DNA of 64,000 nt from Chryseobacterium sp. T16E-39 (GTDB lineage: Bacteria > Bacteroidota > Bacteroidia > Flavobacteriales > Weeksellaceae): positions 1,612,001 to 1,676,000 of the forward strand of contig NZ_CP022282.1 in assembly GCF_002216065.1 (NCBI RefSeq), read 5' to 3'. How positions within the stretch are numbered: the first letter of the stretch is position 1; every line of letters begins with the position of its first letter. The translations under genes were made by a program, and so were the position numbers. This document shows, one piece after another, positions 18,488-26,796 of the stretch. The notes under the pieces were generated by a model. It did not search any database, had not been told where the DNA came from, and saw only the letters and a list, made by a program, of their open reading frames with translations.

Positions 18488-19405
18488 CTATATATTCTTT
18501 TGTTTTTCGTAATATTCTTTTTGAAACTGTTTTACTGTTTTTCCAGTGCCATCATGTCTCCAGCCTGGTGAATAAAACAGATATTTTAACCTATTTTTAA
18601 AAGATATTCCAGGTTGTCTGATATCTTTCCCAATCCTTCTCCATTCGTAGAAAAGGACCGTAGCAGGATCTTTAGATTTTATTTTGGGATATACTCCATA
18701 CTTCACCGGAACTTCAGGATCTTCCTTTTCAAATGTTCCAAAAATTTTATCCCAGATAATCAGCCCCATTCCCATATTGCGATCAAGATATTTGATATTG
18801 CAGGCGTGATGTACACGATGATGCGAAGGGGTTACCAAAATATATTCTAAAAACCCCATGCTTTTAATTGTCTGTGTATGAATGAATGTACCGTAAATCT
18901 GTATTAAAGAATAGGCGATCATCACATGCCATGGATTAAATCCTAGAAATGCTAAAGGAGAAAAAAACAGGTACCTGTATAAAGGCTGGAATACCGGACT
19001 TCTAAAACCCGTAGTAATATTAAAATAATCGGAATTGTGATGGGTGATATGTACCGCCCAGAAGACACGGGAATGATGATCTACATAATGGTGGACATAA
19101 TAGGCAAAATCCTGCGCGAGAAATACTGCAATCCAATACCATATTCCAAATTCCCAATCAAAAATACGATGGTGGTAAAAAAACATCATCACAAACATAG
19201 AAAAACCTTTCATGATGATATCCAGTCCATAATTCAGGAGTGCAAAAAGAATATTTGTTCCAAGATCTTTGGTTTCATATAATTTCTCTTTATTGAAATG
19301 GCTGTATCCCATTTCTATAAAAATTACTAAAATAAATACGGGGACAGTCCATTGCCAAATGACTTCCTGCCCGTGGGTTCCGAAAGTTTTATCAAAATCA
19401 AACAT
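18488..19405 (-). CDS. Sterol desaturase / fatty acid hydroxylase family protein
   Basis: 305 residues with several membrane segments in the first half. The di-iron histidine boxes are clear: 'HHYVDHHSRVFWAVHITHHN' (about 100-120) and 'HHRVHHACN' (about 195-203). The family introduces hydroxyl groups or double bonds into sterols, fatty acids, sphingolipids or carotenoids at the inner membrane using O2. The gene is alone, so the lipid substrate is not indicated. Confidence 0.9.
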   Translation of the reverse strand: MFDFDKTFGTHGQEVIWQWTVPVFILVIFIEMGYSHFNKEKLYETKDLGTNILFALLNYGLDIIMKGFSMFVMMFFYHHRIFDWEFGIWYWIAVFLAQDFAYYVHHYVDHHSRVFWAVHITHHNSDYFNITTGFRSPVFQPLYRYLFFSPLAFLGFNPWHVMIAYSLIQIYGTFIHTQTIKSMGFLEYILVTPSHHRVHHACNIKYLDRNMGMGLIIWDKIFGTFEKEDPEVPVKYGVYPKIKSKDPATVLFYEWRRIGKDIRQPGISFKNRLKYLFYSPGWRHDGTGKTVKQFQKEYYEKQKNI

Positions 19406-19524
19406 TTTTTATACGAAGCTAGAGTTTGCAACCATTCAAATCATTTTTATTAGATGAAAGTCTATTTTTTAATACCTCTAAGATACTTACAATCATTCAA
19501 AAAAGATAAAAAAAATGAACAAAA

Positions 19525-19818
19525 TTAATCCTTAAACCAAACGTCATTATACTCGTCTGGATGACGTTTGAATTGAGCAAAAACATAAGGGCATAAAGGA
19601 ACTATCTTCAAATCATTTTCCCGGGCATAAGAAACCAGCCTGTCAAGTAGTATTTTAGCAAAACCCTTCCCTTCGTGTTCAGGATTTACTTCTGTATGAT
19701 AAACCGTTAACTTCTGTCCGATTACTGAGATATCCATTTTCCCTATTTTCTGATCATCCGAGAATAATTGTATTTCTCCTCTGTTGTGGGTACCGATAAC
19801 AACTTCTGTTCTTTCCAT
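19525..19818 (-). CDS. Small GNAT-family N-acetyltransferase (YjdJ-like)
   Basis: 97 residues, matching the minimal GNAT family PF14542 rather than full-length acetyltransferases. The core acetyl-CoA site is visible as 'HTEVNPEHEGKGFAKILLD' (about 45-65), a variant of the R/Q-x-x-G-x-A loop. The C-terminal 'KIVPLCPYVFAQFKRHPDEY' is the typical family end. Soluble; the acceptor is unknown. Confidence 0.85.
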   Translation of the reverse strand: MERTEVVIGTHNRGEIQLFSDDQKIGKMDISVIGQKLTVYHTEVNPEHEGKGFAKILLDRLVSYARENDLKIVPLCPYVFAQFKRHPDEYNDVWFKD

Positions 19819-19933
19819 TTTGCTTCTTTTTTAAATTAATTTTTTAATAGCATAAAGATAGGATGCTCATTCAAGCTGATCAATATCCTATGATAACTTC
19901 TCTATTACTTTGTGTTTTTACACCTAAATAACA

Positions 19934-19973
19934 AATCCCTTTTAAACCGGAATTTAAAAGGGATTGTTTTTTC
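19934..19973. terminator. Intrinsic terminator
   Basis: A 13-bp perfect stem, AATCCCTTTTAAA (19934-19946) and its complement (19953-19965), with a CCGGAA loop, flanked by gTTTTTT on the plus side and a weaker T-rich stretch on the minus side. On the minus strand it would end the large locus that starts at 43945. Confidence 0.7.
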
Positions 19974-20002
19974 AGATTTCTAATATAACATTAGAAAAAA
20001 GA

Positions 20003-20539
20003 TTATAATTGTGGAGTATTTGTGACAATCAGCTCAAGATCACCTTCGTTGATCAGTGTTCCATTTCCAACACGCATTGAATCCACTTTAAAACTGGAAT
20101 AATAAATATTGGGTAACTTAAACCATAGGTAAATATGGGAATCTGCTCCCACATACTGACCTGCTGTAATCGCTGTACTTGCAGCAACATAAGTCTTATT
20201 ATTGATCAATGCTGCGGCAGGCTGGTAACAATACCCCACCCATGTCACATCAATGATGTCTGCATTTTGGTAATTGTACCCGGAAGCCCTGATATGAAAC
20301 ATCTTACTATCTGTATTGGTTCTGTAAGGCATTTTCATATGGAAGATCTTGTCTGTATTATACTCTGTAGTAAAATATTTAAGAATTCCTTCTCTGGTGC
20401 TTGCTATATCATCTGTTTTTACAAACTCGGGGTTATCCAGATGTACGTAACTGTCTAATAAATCTCCAAACTGTCCTTCTGTAGGTCTTTTTCCAGCTTT
20501 GAAGAAGTCTTTTAATTCTGTGATTATTTTTTTTGCCAT
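20003..20539 (-). CDS. Tail-fibre-like protein with shared N-terminal module
   Basis: 178 residues, no signal peptide. Residues 1-38 ('MAKKIITELKDFFKAGKRPT', then 'QFGDLLDSYVHL') are nearly identical to the start of the upstream gene. This '[KR]PT..QF.DL.DS..H' module is known at the N-terminus of tail- and fibre-type proteins in Bacteroidota and probably links them to a common base. The remainder is beta-rich and unrecognised. It follows the neighbouring gene by 5 bp and is the last gene of the unit. Confidence 0.6.
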   Translation of the reverse strand: MAKKIITELKDFFKAGKRPTEGQFGDLLDSYVHLDNPEFVKTDDIASTREGILKYFTTEYNTDKIFHMKMPYRTNTDSKMFHIRASGYNYQNADIIDVTWVGYCYQPAAALINNKTYVAASTAITAGQYVGADSHIYLWFKLPNIYYSSFKVDSMRVGNGTLINEGDLELIVTNTPQL

Positions 20540-20544
20540 GATAA

Positions 20545-21948
20545 TTAATTGATTAAGTTTTTTAAATTTTCGATTTCTTTATTCTGTGAAATCATGTATA
20601 AGGTCAGTTCCTCAATTTTCTGAAGCAGTTTCATTTGAAAGTCTCCAATTTTAACTCCGTCTTTCATTATAGTTTTACCGGATGGGATTTCAGGAAGATG
20701 CTTATTCTCTTTAATATAAGATTCTAATTCCAGTAAATCAGGCATATCGTAATCATTTCTGATGGGAGAATAGTTATCGTAATATTTCTGGAAAACATAA
20801 TCTGCAGGGACATTCGTGTCTACAATAACATCTTCAGCATGAATTTTTCCTTTTACAGTAAGTTTCTGATCGGGGTTTTTAGTTCCGATACCCACGTTTC
20901 CTGTTGAAGCCTGAATCCTGACTCTTTCGGTATTATTAGTTCCAATTGCAATAGGATTATCAAGAAGAGTCTTAATATTGACCACTCCCTGGCCATCTCT
21001 CGCAAATGACATTTCAAAAACATTATTTCCTAACTCATTAATATTAAGTCCGCCAATATTTGAAGGGCTTATAGTGGTACTGGAAATTTTTGAGGTTACA
21101 AAACCATTCACTTCAAGTTTTGATTGTGGATTATCTATGCCAATTCCAACATTCCCGGCATCCTTATTAAGCACCAGAACGTTTCCAACAGGATTGATAT
21201 GTAATGGAGCTCCTGAATGACTTTGGATCCATGTACTTTGGTTGTTGAACCCCATTCTTAAATTTGGCAATGATTTATCCCCAAGAATAAATGAGCCACC
21301 ATCATATGCGTCCGTAAATTCTGAAACCACCTGAAGTTTTGATTGCGGATTCGAAGTTCCTATTCCAACATTATTATTATAATAAACAGAATGCTTTCTC
21401 TGACCTGTAATCGGGTTAGCATATATCCCTGAAACTTTGGCCTTATCAATAACAGCAACTCCCTGTGACTGTTGAACAATTCTTATACTATAGGGATTCC
21501 CTGAAGAGCGTGTATGATATATGCTCAATTTGTATTGGTTTATAGCAGCATCCCAAACAATATCACCTATATAAATATTGTCAACGATTGGCCCGGAAGC
21601 TTCCATAATTCTGGAACTAGAGGGATTCCAGATATTATTATCAGGATTTCCTCCAAAAACAATCTGTTTTCTCAGTATCCCAATGGTATTTTCATTACTA
21701 TAAGAGCCAACAATCTGAACTTCAAATTCACCATTTACATATCCATTTCCCAGTAAGATATCGACCGCAAGGTCACTTTGCTGGTGAGGAAAGAAAATGA
21801 AGAAATCTTTATACTTATAGCTTTCAGAAAATAATCCTGAATCCTCTAAATGAGCATAACTATCAAGGAGATCGACAAACTGATCTTCCGTAGGCCTTTT
21901 ACCTGCTTTAAAATATTCTTTTAATTCTGTAATTGTTTTTTTTGCCAT
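20545..21948 (-). CDS. Tail-fibre-like trimeric protein with C-terminal coiled coil
   Basis: I place the start at 21948, where 'MAKKTITELKEYFKAGKRPT' aligns with the start of the downstream paralogue; an in-frame ATG at 21984 would add a GGG-containing 12-residue leader of no likely function. 467 residues. The middle holds three 'NVGIGT.NPQ.KL.V.G' repeats (about 215-400), typical of phage and surface fibres. The end carries 'LLELESYIKENKHLPEIPSG' and a coiled coil ('MKLLQKIEELTLYMISQNKE'), the usual trimerisation tail of such Bacteroidota fibres. No capsid, terminase or lysis genes lie nearby, so a prophage is unlikely. Confidence 0.75.
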   Translation of the reverse strand: MAKKTITELKEYFKAGKRPTEDQFVDLLDSYAHLEDSGLFSESYKYKDFFIFFPHQQSDLAVDILLGNGYVNGEFEVQIVGSYSNENTIGILRKQIVFGGNPDNNIWNPSSSRIMEASGPIVDNIYIGDIVWDAAINQYKLSIYHTRSSGNPYSIRIVQQSQGVAVIDKAKVSGIYANPITGQRKHSVYYNNNVGIGTSNPQSKLQVVSEFTDAYDGGSFILGDKSLPNLRMGFNNQSTWIQSHSGAPLHINPVGNVLVLNKDAGNVGIGIDNPQSKLEVNGFVTSKISSTTISPSNIGGLNINELGNNVFEMSFARDGQGVVNIKTLLDNPIAIGTNNTERVRIQASTGNVGIGTKNPDQKLTVKGKIHAEDVIVDTNVPADYVFQKYYDNYSPIRNDYDMPDLLELESYIKENKHLPEIPSGKTIMKDGVKIGDFQMKLLQKIEELTLYMISQNKEIENLKNLIN

Positions 21949-22028
21949 AATTTTTGTCTTTTGATGATCAGTTCCTCCTCCCATAAAGTTGGGAGGAACT
22001 GATTCATTTTCATTAATTCTAATAAGGA

Positions 22029-23648
22029 TTAGTTGGGTCTAACAATAAAACTTTGCTCAACGATCATCCCAGTGGTTCCATCGGAAGAAATCCCTCCGTT
22101 ATCGGTCCAGCTGCCTGCATCATAAACAGTGATCACTTTATCCTCAGTACTCAGCATTCCCGCAGTATTTTCGGCGATGACTTTAAAGTGATGGTAGATG
22201 GTATTACCCTCTGCATCTGCTATTAAAAGCGGATCCAGACCAATCTTTTCAAGTCTCAGGAAAATAGTATGATCATTCACATCAACGATCTCTTTAGGAA
22301 TCCATGCATCAGTATTTGTTGCAGGATCATTTTCAAAAAGATAAAGCTGAACTTTGGAAGCATTATTGGGAAGAATATTCATTCTGGCAATTTCTTTCCA
22401 GTTCCCCTGGTTATTTAATTTATAAAGATGATACTTGCCTTTATAACATTGTTCCTTCCAATTCAGTAAACCTGAAGTCACTGTATTTCCGGTAACGGCA
22501 TCCGATTCAAATTTTAGTTCAGGAGATGCCGGCAATACATTTTCCGTCATGGTTGTAATCATCAGTTTTGAGGCTTCAGAAGGTGCATATTCTGTTACAA
22601 TAACATCAGCTGATCCGTCATAATTGGCATTGGCATATTCTACTTCGGCTTCTACAGTTACTTTATAATATAACGGATCTCCAAAAGGCGCTTCCGGCAG
22701 ATCGGAAAAATCATCTTCCAATGTCCATATCTCATTATTTAAAAATCCTTCTGCCTCAAGGTCTAAGTCTTTTACTAAAGTCATTGTACGGATTGAAGTT
22801 GCATCTACCATATTAAGAGCACGATAGAGCTTTGCTTTCTTAACATTATGAATCTTATCGTATGAATTGATATTGACCTGCATTCTTGATGAGCTGCTTA
22901 AAATACCGTTTTCAAGGACCGGAATAACGCTTTTGATTTCCGGAGTTCTCAATGGGAATGAATTTACCATTCTGATCGGACCAATCGCCGGACTCGGATC
23001 ACTTTGAACCATTTGTGCGTTGGTCTCTCTTACAGAGTAAAAATAAACACTGGTAGAAGCTCCGTCTAATGTATAATCTACAAAGAGGGTCTTATGCTTA
23101 GGACTTGTTTCCAATACTTTCATCATCGGAGCCATGTCAAACTCCGGAGAAGTTGGATTAAGCAAGGTTCCGTTCCTATCCCTGATGACCTGGGCTTTAG
23201 GAATTGGCTGATAACTTCCTCCTTTGATATGTTGATAAATAACAGGAATTTCCGTTAATGGCACATAGGTATTCTGAATCGTCTGCTTTACAAAGTCATA
23301 AAATTTTAACTGCCCATACTTACCATTAGGATCAGCAGGAATAACAATATGATCCATTGAATTAACCTGCGAAGGCAATATCGTTGGTAGGTTTTCCTGA
23401 TAATGCAGGTTATGCTGGCCGATGAAATCATTAATTCCGTCAAAAAGCCTCTGATTATTTGGTAATGGCAGTGCATAACCATTATATACTTTAAATTGAC
23501 CAGTCGCCAGATCTATGGTTGCATTGGCCACATCAGATAATCTTGAATTAAAAAATTCATCTCCATTTTTAATTCTGATATCTTCAACAGAATTAAGCAA
23601 AGGAACAGCTCCATAATCCGGCGTATTCTTATATAAGGAAGTTAACAA
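22029..23648 (-). CDS. C-terminal part of a split giant protein (frameshifted)
   Basis: The frame has only a TTG as start (23648), and upstream of it codons continue as ...FLRSNDDI-LLTSLYKNTP, running into the end of the preceding ORF. One extra T in the T5 run there would join the two into one protein of about 1590 residues, so this is best read as its last third. It is beta-rich, with a fibronectin-like segment ('SGLLNWKEQCYKGKYHLYKL', about 400-420) that repeats the theme of ligand-binding or structural surface proteins. Function unknown. Confidence 0.6.
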   Translation of the reverse strand: MLTSLYKNTPDYGAVPLLNSVEDIRIKNGDEFFNSRLSDVANATIDLATGQFKVYNGYALPLPNNQRLFDGINDFIGQHNLHYQENLPTILPSQVNSMDHIVIPADPNGKYGQLKFYDFVKQTIQNTYVPLTEIPVIYQHIKGGSYQPIPKAQVIRDRNGTLLNPTSPEFDMAPMMKVLETSPKHKTLFVDYTLDGASTSVYFYSVRETNAQMVQSDPSPAIGPIRMVNSFPLRTPEIKSVIPVLENGILSSSSRMQVNINSYDKIHNVKKAKLYRALNMVDATSIRTMTLVKDLDLEAEGFLNNEIWTLEDDFSDLPEAPFGDPLYYKVTVEAEVEYANANYDGSADVIVTEYAPSEASKLMITTMTENVLPASPELKFESDAVTGNTVTSGLLNWKEQCYKGKYHLYKLNNQGNWKEIARMNILPNNASKVQLYLFENDPATNTDAWIPKEIVDVNDHTIFLRLEKIGLDPLLIADAEGNTIYHHFKVIAENTAGMLSTEDKVITVYDAGSWTDNGGISSDGTTGMIVEQSFIVRPN

Positions 23649-23665
23649 AATATCATCATTACTTC

Positions 23666-26600
23666 TTAAAAAGTAACACTGAAAGGTTTATGCAAATACT
23701 CTGTTGTAAAAGCATATGTAGATCTTCCAAAATAATCCGGTCTTGTAGCATATAAAGCTCCCAATGGTAATTGAGGAGTTTTTGGCGCTTCAATTTTTCT
23801 TCCGAATAACAACGATGGTGTAGATATTCTTGACTTATAGGTATATTGCAAATCTGAACTTCTCAGACCAAAAATGGAATATTTTTCAAGTGTATCCTCA
23901 TCCTGGGGAAGAAGATGATCTTCTGTCAGTCGACAAGGAGCATTGTAATACAAATAAGCCCTGTATCCCGGATAAAAGTTTACATCAACCGTTCTGCTTG
24001 ACGAAGTCTGCAGAGGATCTGTAGTATAAGCTTCATCTAAAGCATAAACCTTCAAATCACCCGTTCCTATATTATCAATTCTGATTACTTTCAGAGTTTT
24101 CTTTTCTCCATTAGGGTCATTATCCTTTGCAATACGCACACTTCCTCTGTACCATTGTATGCTATCTGCAGCAGGTACCGTGGAATATTGCGGATGATTA
24201 TTAAGAACATATCCAGGAAATGTAATTTCATATAATCCTGAGAAAGTTGGGTTAAACTGATCTGTATATTGCTTTACAGATGCACTCCTGTTAATTCCCC
24301 TGAATTTTCTGAAATACGTGTTTTCAGTGACATCCGGTACCTGTCCGGAGCTGATCGTAATCTCTTCCGTATGAACAGGCCAGTTATTTCCTATTTTCAC
24401 CTTTACCTGATGGGGATTTAAAGCTCCCCATGTCGTTGTATTCTGCATGTTTTCTACAATCATGAATGCATCATTCGCAGCTGGAACAACAAAGTTCAGA
24501 GGGTCAAACGGAGCAGAGCTGGTCTGACCAAAAGCATTACCCACCTGTTTTTTCAGAATATGAAATACAGGATGATTAGGATTGGAACCTGAAACAATAT
24601 CGTGGATAAAGTACTCATCATTTGCTACCTTAAATACACCTCCGATATAATTCTGGAACTGCCCGACAGGAATATTAGGTGAGAGAGACTGATTCGCACT
24701 CGTTAAAGGCAGATCTTTCGATTGGATTACAGAGATCAAAGGATTTCCAGATAGGTCAGAGATCGTATCAATCATCCCGAAAATTTGTTTCGGCATTTCA
24801 GGTCTGAAGAAAACCTCCGCTTCATCCGCAAACAATTCTTCATTATCCGGAAGCGGATTAAAATCTACCAGCTGCTCACCATTAATAGCCTTATGATAAG
24901 AAATCATATCCTGTGCAGTATCATATTCAAAAGTAAGTCTCACAAGAGTCTTATCAGATCCCGATATTTGCGTCAGCAATTCCTGTTCATTCTGAGAGGT
25001 TAGCAATAAAGGCTGCTCCTGCTGAATCAGAAATGCATTAACACTGGAAGGAGGTAAAAGTGTATTAGCAGGCTTAATGTCTGATTCTACTTCCCAATTG
25101 ACTGATGATGGCTGCGATCTTGAGAACCAATTGACACCATAAGATCCATACACATGTTTTCCCGATTTTGTTTCTTTGTGAAGGTAGGCAGGTTCTCCAA
25201 AGTCAGGAAGGCCGATTGCAACGGTTTCATACTTAGACTGATTGCCATTAGCATCCACATTGAAAAAAAGAGGATCGTGTGGAAGTTCAGGAGCTCTCCA
25301 TTGGCTTTCATCGCTATCCCTGTATTCAATACCTACATAAACCGGATAGGTAAATTTAGACATATCAAATTCTACATTTGAATAGTAAAAAGGGCTGTCT
25401 GCCGGTTCATCCGGAATAAGTTCATCTGTTAATAAACTGATATATCTGCCTGTACCATCATGGGTATACCCTTCTGCATCTATGATTCCTGAGGTCGAAC
25501 CACCTACTGTAGGATCAGCAGAAAAAATTCCTGGAACCGGTTCTTTTAAATTAACCGGTAAGCTAGGACGCTCATCTTGAAGAGAAGTAGGTAATGTAAT
25601 ATATACATGAGACACTTTTTTTTCACCCTGTCCATCTTTCAGATCGCCCCAAGTAGCATACTGAGCAGCATACATAAATTCTTCACCTTTGTAGACCTGA
25701 TCATTAGTATCCAAACATCCCAGTCCCAGCATTCTCGCCACATGATAATCTAAAGATGCCATCTGCAGGATCGCCAGATGAGAAATTTCAAGAGGTGTAT
25801 TAGGATCACTCGGATCGTCATTCAGGTAATAATAGTCCAGCGCCTGAGGGTTGGCCGGATCATCACTTAAATGTAAATATTGCTTTACAGAATCCTTGAT
25901 TGTATTTCTGTCATCTGGTAAACTAGCCCATTTTTGATAGTAGTTCTCAATATTCACATATTCACCGTCATTGTACCGGGACCAAACTCCATGCACTGGA
26001 TGACTACCCGGATCAGGATTTAATCTCCGATCCAAAACTTCACCATCATCCAATGAAAGACTGTACTTTCCGATCTCTTCCCACTTGCTTCTTTCTGAAA
26101 GATTATCATAGAATTCAAAATCAATTCGCTCTATAATACAATCTGTAGGTATAAAACGGATGCTACGTCCGTTTTCAGCAAATATCTTTTCTGAAAAATC
26201 TTCGATCTTTTTTCTGAATGTTACATTCTTTGGAAGGTTGAGTTTATTAGTTTCTACGGAAAGAATTTCTGTTTTAGCAAGCCCGTTGGCAGATGGAAAT
26301 AATTTTGAAGCAAAAAATAACATTTCTTTACATTCCACTTCCACAATATTACTTCCATATTGGTTAAAAAAACCGACTGGATCTGAAAAAGGATCTATAT
26401 TAGCCCTCACCTGCTGGTATTTATTTCTATTTCTGAAATAAACATAAAACTTTCTTCCTTCCTTATTTCCATACATCCATAAAGCTTCATTATCCACTAC
26501 TGTCTGAGGACTGTCTTTAAGAAAAAGAGGGGTTGTAAGAGGATAATAAGGGGTTCTGAAAATGGTAATAAAATCTTCGGGTTTATTAAAACCTTCGGGA

Positions 26601-26794
26601 TTACCCTGAAAATGATCTCCTTTTGGAAGATGTTCTGCAACAGGCCCTTTTAATGCCCATCTGAGATGGATTCCCGCTGTACTGTCACTCCCTTTGGATC
26701 CGGCTGACTGAATATACAGACAATCTGATTGTAAAAATGAATTACTGACAGGAGATGCAGCAAAGTTGTTTATATTATTATTGGTTGATGACAT
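23666..26794 (-). CDS. Giant unassigned protein, N-terminal part (frameshifted)
   Basis: 1042 residues from a clear ATG, 2 bp after the preceding ORF. No signal peptide. Near the N-terminus 'QSAGSKGSDSTAGIHLRWAL' (about 29-48) and 'FITIFRTPYYPL' (about 75-86) form an 'HLRW...G..I.R' pattern that I have seen only in very large uncharacterised bacterial proteins. The body is a mix of beta-rich segments with many aromatic and Asp/Asn residues, and has Ca-site-like stretches such as 'DDPSDPNTP'. The stop at 23666-23668 appears to be caused by a one-base deletion, so the native product probably continues into the next ORF. Confidence 0.65.
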   Translation of the reverse strand: MSSTNNNINNFAASPVSNSFLQSDCLYIQSAGSKGSDSTAGIHLRWALKGPVAEHLPKGDHFQGNPEGFNKPEDFITIFRTPYYPLTTPLFLKDSPQTVVDNEALWMYGNKEGRKFYVYFRNRNKYQQVRANIDPFSDPVGFFNQYGSNIVEVECKEMLFFASKLFPSANGLAKTEILSVETNKLNLPKNVTFRKKIEDFSEKIFAENGRSIRFIPTDCIIERIDFEFYDNLSERSKWEEIGKYSLSLDDGEVLDRRLNPDPGSHPVHGVWSRYNDGEYVNIENYYQKWASLPDDRNTIKDSVKQYLHLSDDPANPQALDYYYLNDDPSDPNTPLEISHLAILQMASLDYHVARMLGLGCLDTNDQVYKGEEFMYAAQYATWGDLKDGQGEKKVSHVYITLPTSLQDERPSLPVNLKEPVPGIFSADPTVGGSTSGIIDAEGYTHDGTGRYISLLTDELIPDEPADSPFYYSNVEFDMSKFTYPVYVGIEYRDSDESQWRAPELPHDPLFFNVDANGNQSKYETVAIGLPDFGEPAYLHKETKSGKHVYGSYGVNWFSRSQPSSVNWEVESDIKPANTLLPPSSVNAFLIQQEQPLLLTSQNEQELLTQISGSDKTLVRLTFEYDTAQDMISYHKAINGEQLVDFNPLPDNEELFADEAEVFFRPEMPKQIFGMIDTISDLSGNPLISVIQSKDLPLTSANQSLSPNIPVGQFQNYIGGVFKVANDEYFIHDIVSGSNPNHPVFHILKKQVGNAFGQTSSAPFDPLNFVVPAANDAFMIVENMQNTTTWGALNPHQVKVKIGNNWPVHTEEITISSGQVPDVTENTYFRKFRGINRSASVKQYTDQFNPTFSGLYEITFPGYVLNNHPQYSTVPAADSIQWYRGSVRIAKDNDPNGEKKTLKVIRIDNIGTGDLKVYALDEAYTTDPLQTSSSRTVDVNFYPGYRAYLYYNAPCRLTEDHLLPQDEDTLEKYSIFGLRSSDLQYTYKSRISTPSLLFGRKIEAPKTPQLPLGALYATRPDYFGRSTYAFTTEYLHKPFSVTF
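23668..23672 (-). other. Probable one-base deletion in a homopolymer (frameshift site 2)
   Basis: On the minus strand ACTTTTTAAG contains five T. With six, the frame reads VTFLRSNDDILLTSLYKN without a stop. With five, the upstream ORF ends as VTF-stop and the rest lacks an ATG. Confidence 0.75.
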
Positions 26795-26796
26795 TA

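Noticed and set aside
20003..21984. Tail-fibre-like genes as part of a prophage
   Set aside because: No capsid, portal, terminase, tape-measure, integrase or lysis gene, and no attachment-site repeat was found in the window.
23646..23648. TTG as true start of the 22029-23648 ORF
   Set aside because: The frame continues upstream as plausible protein and joins the preceding ORF by one added T.
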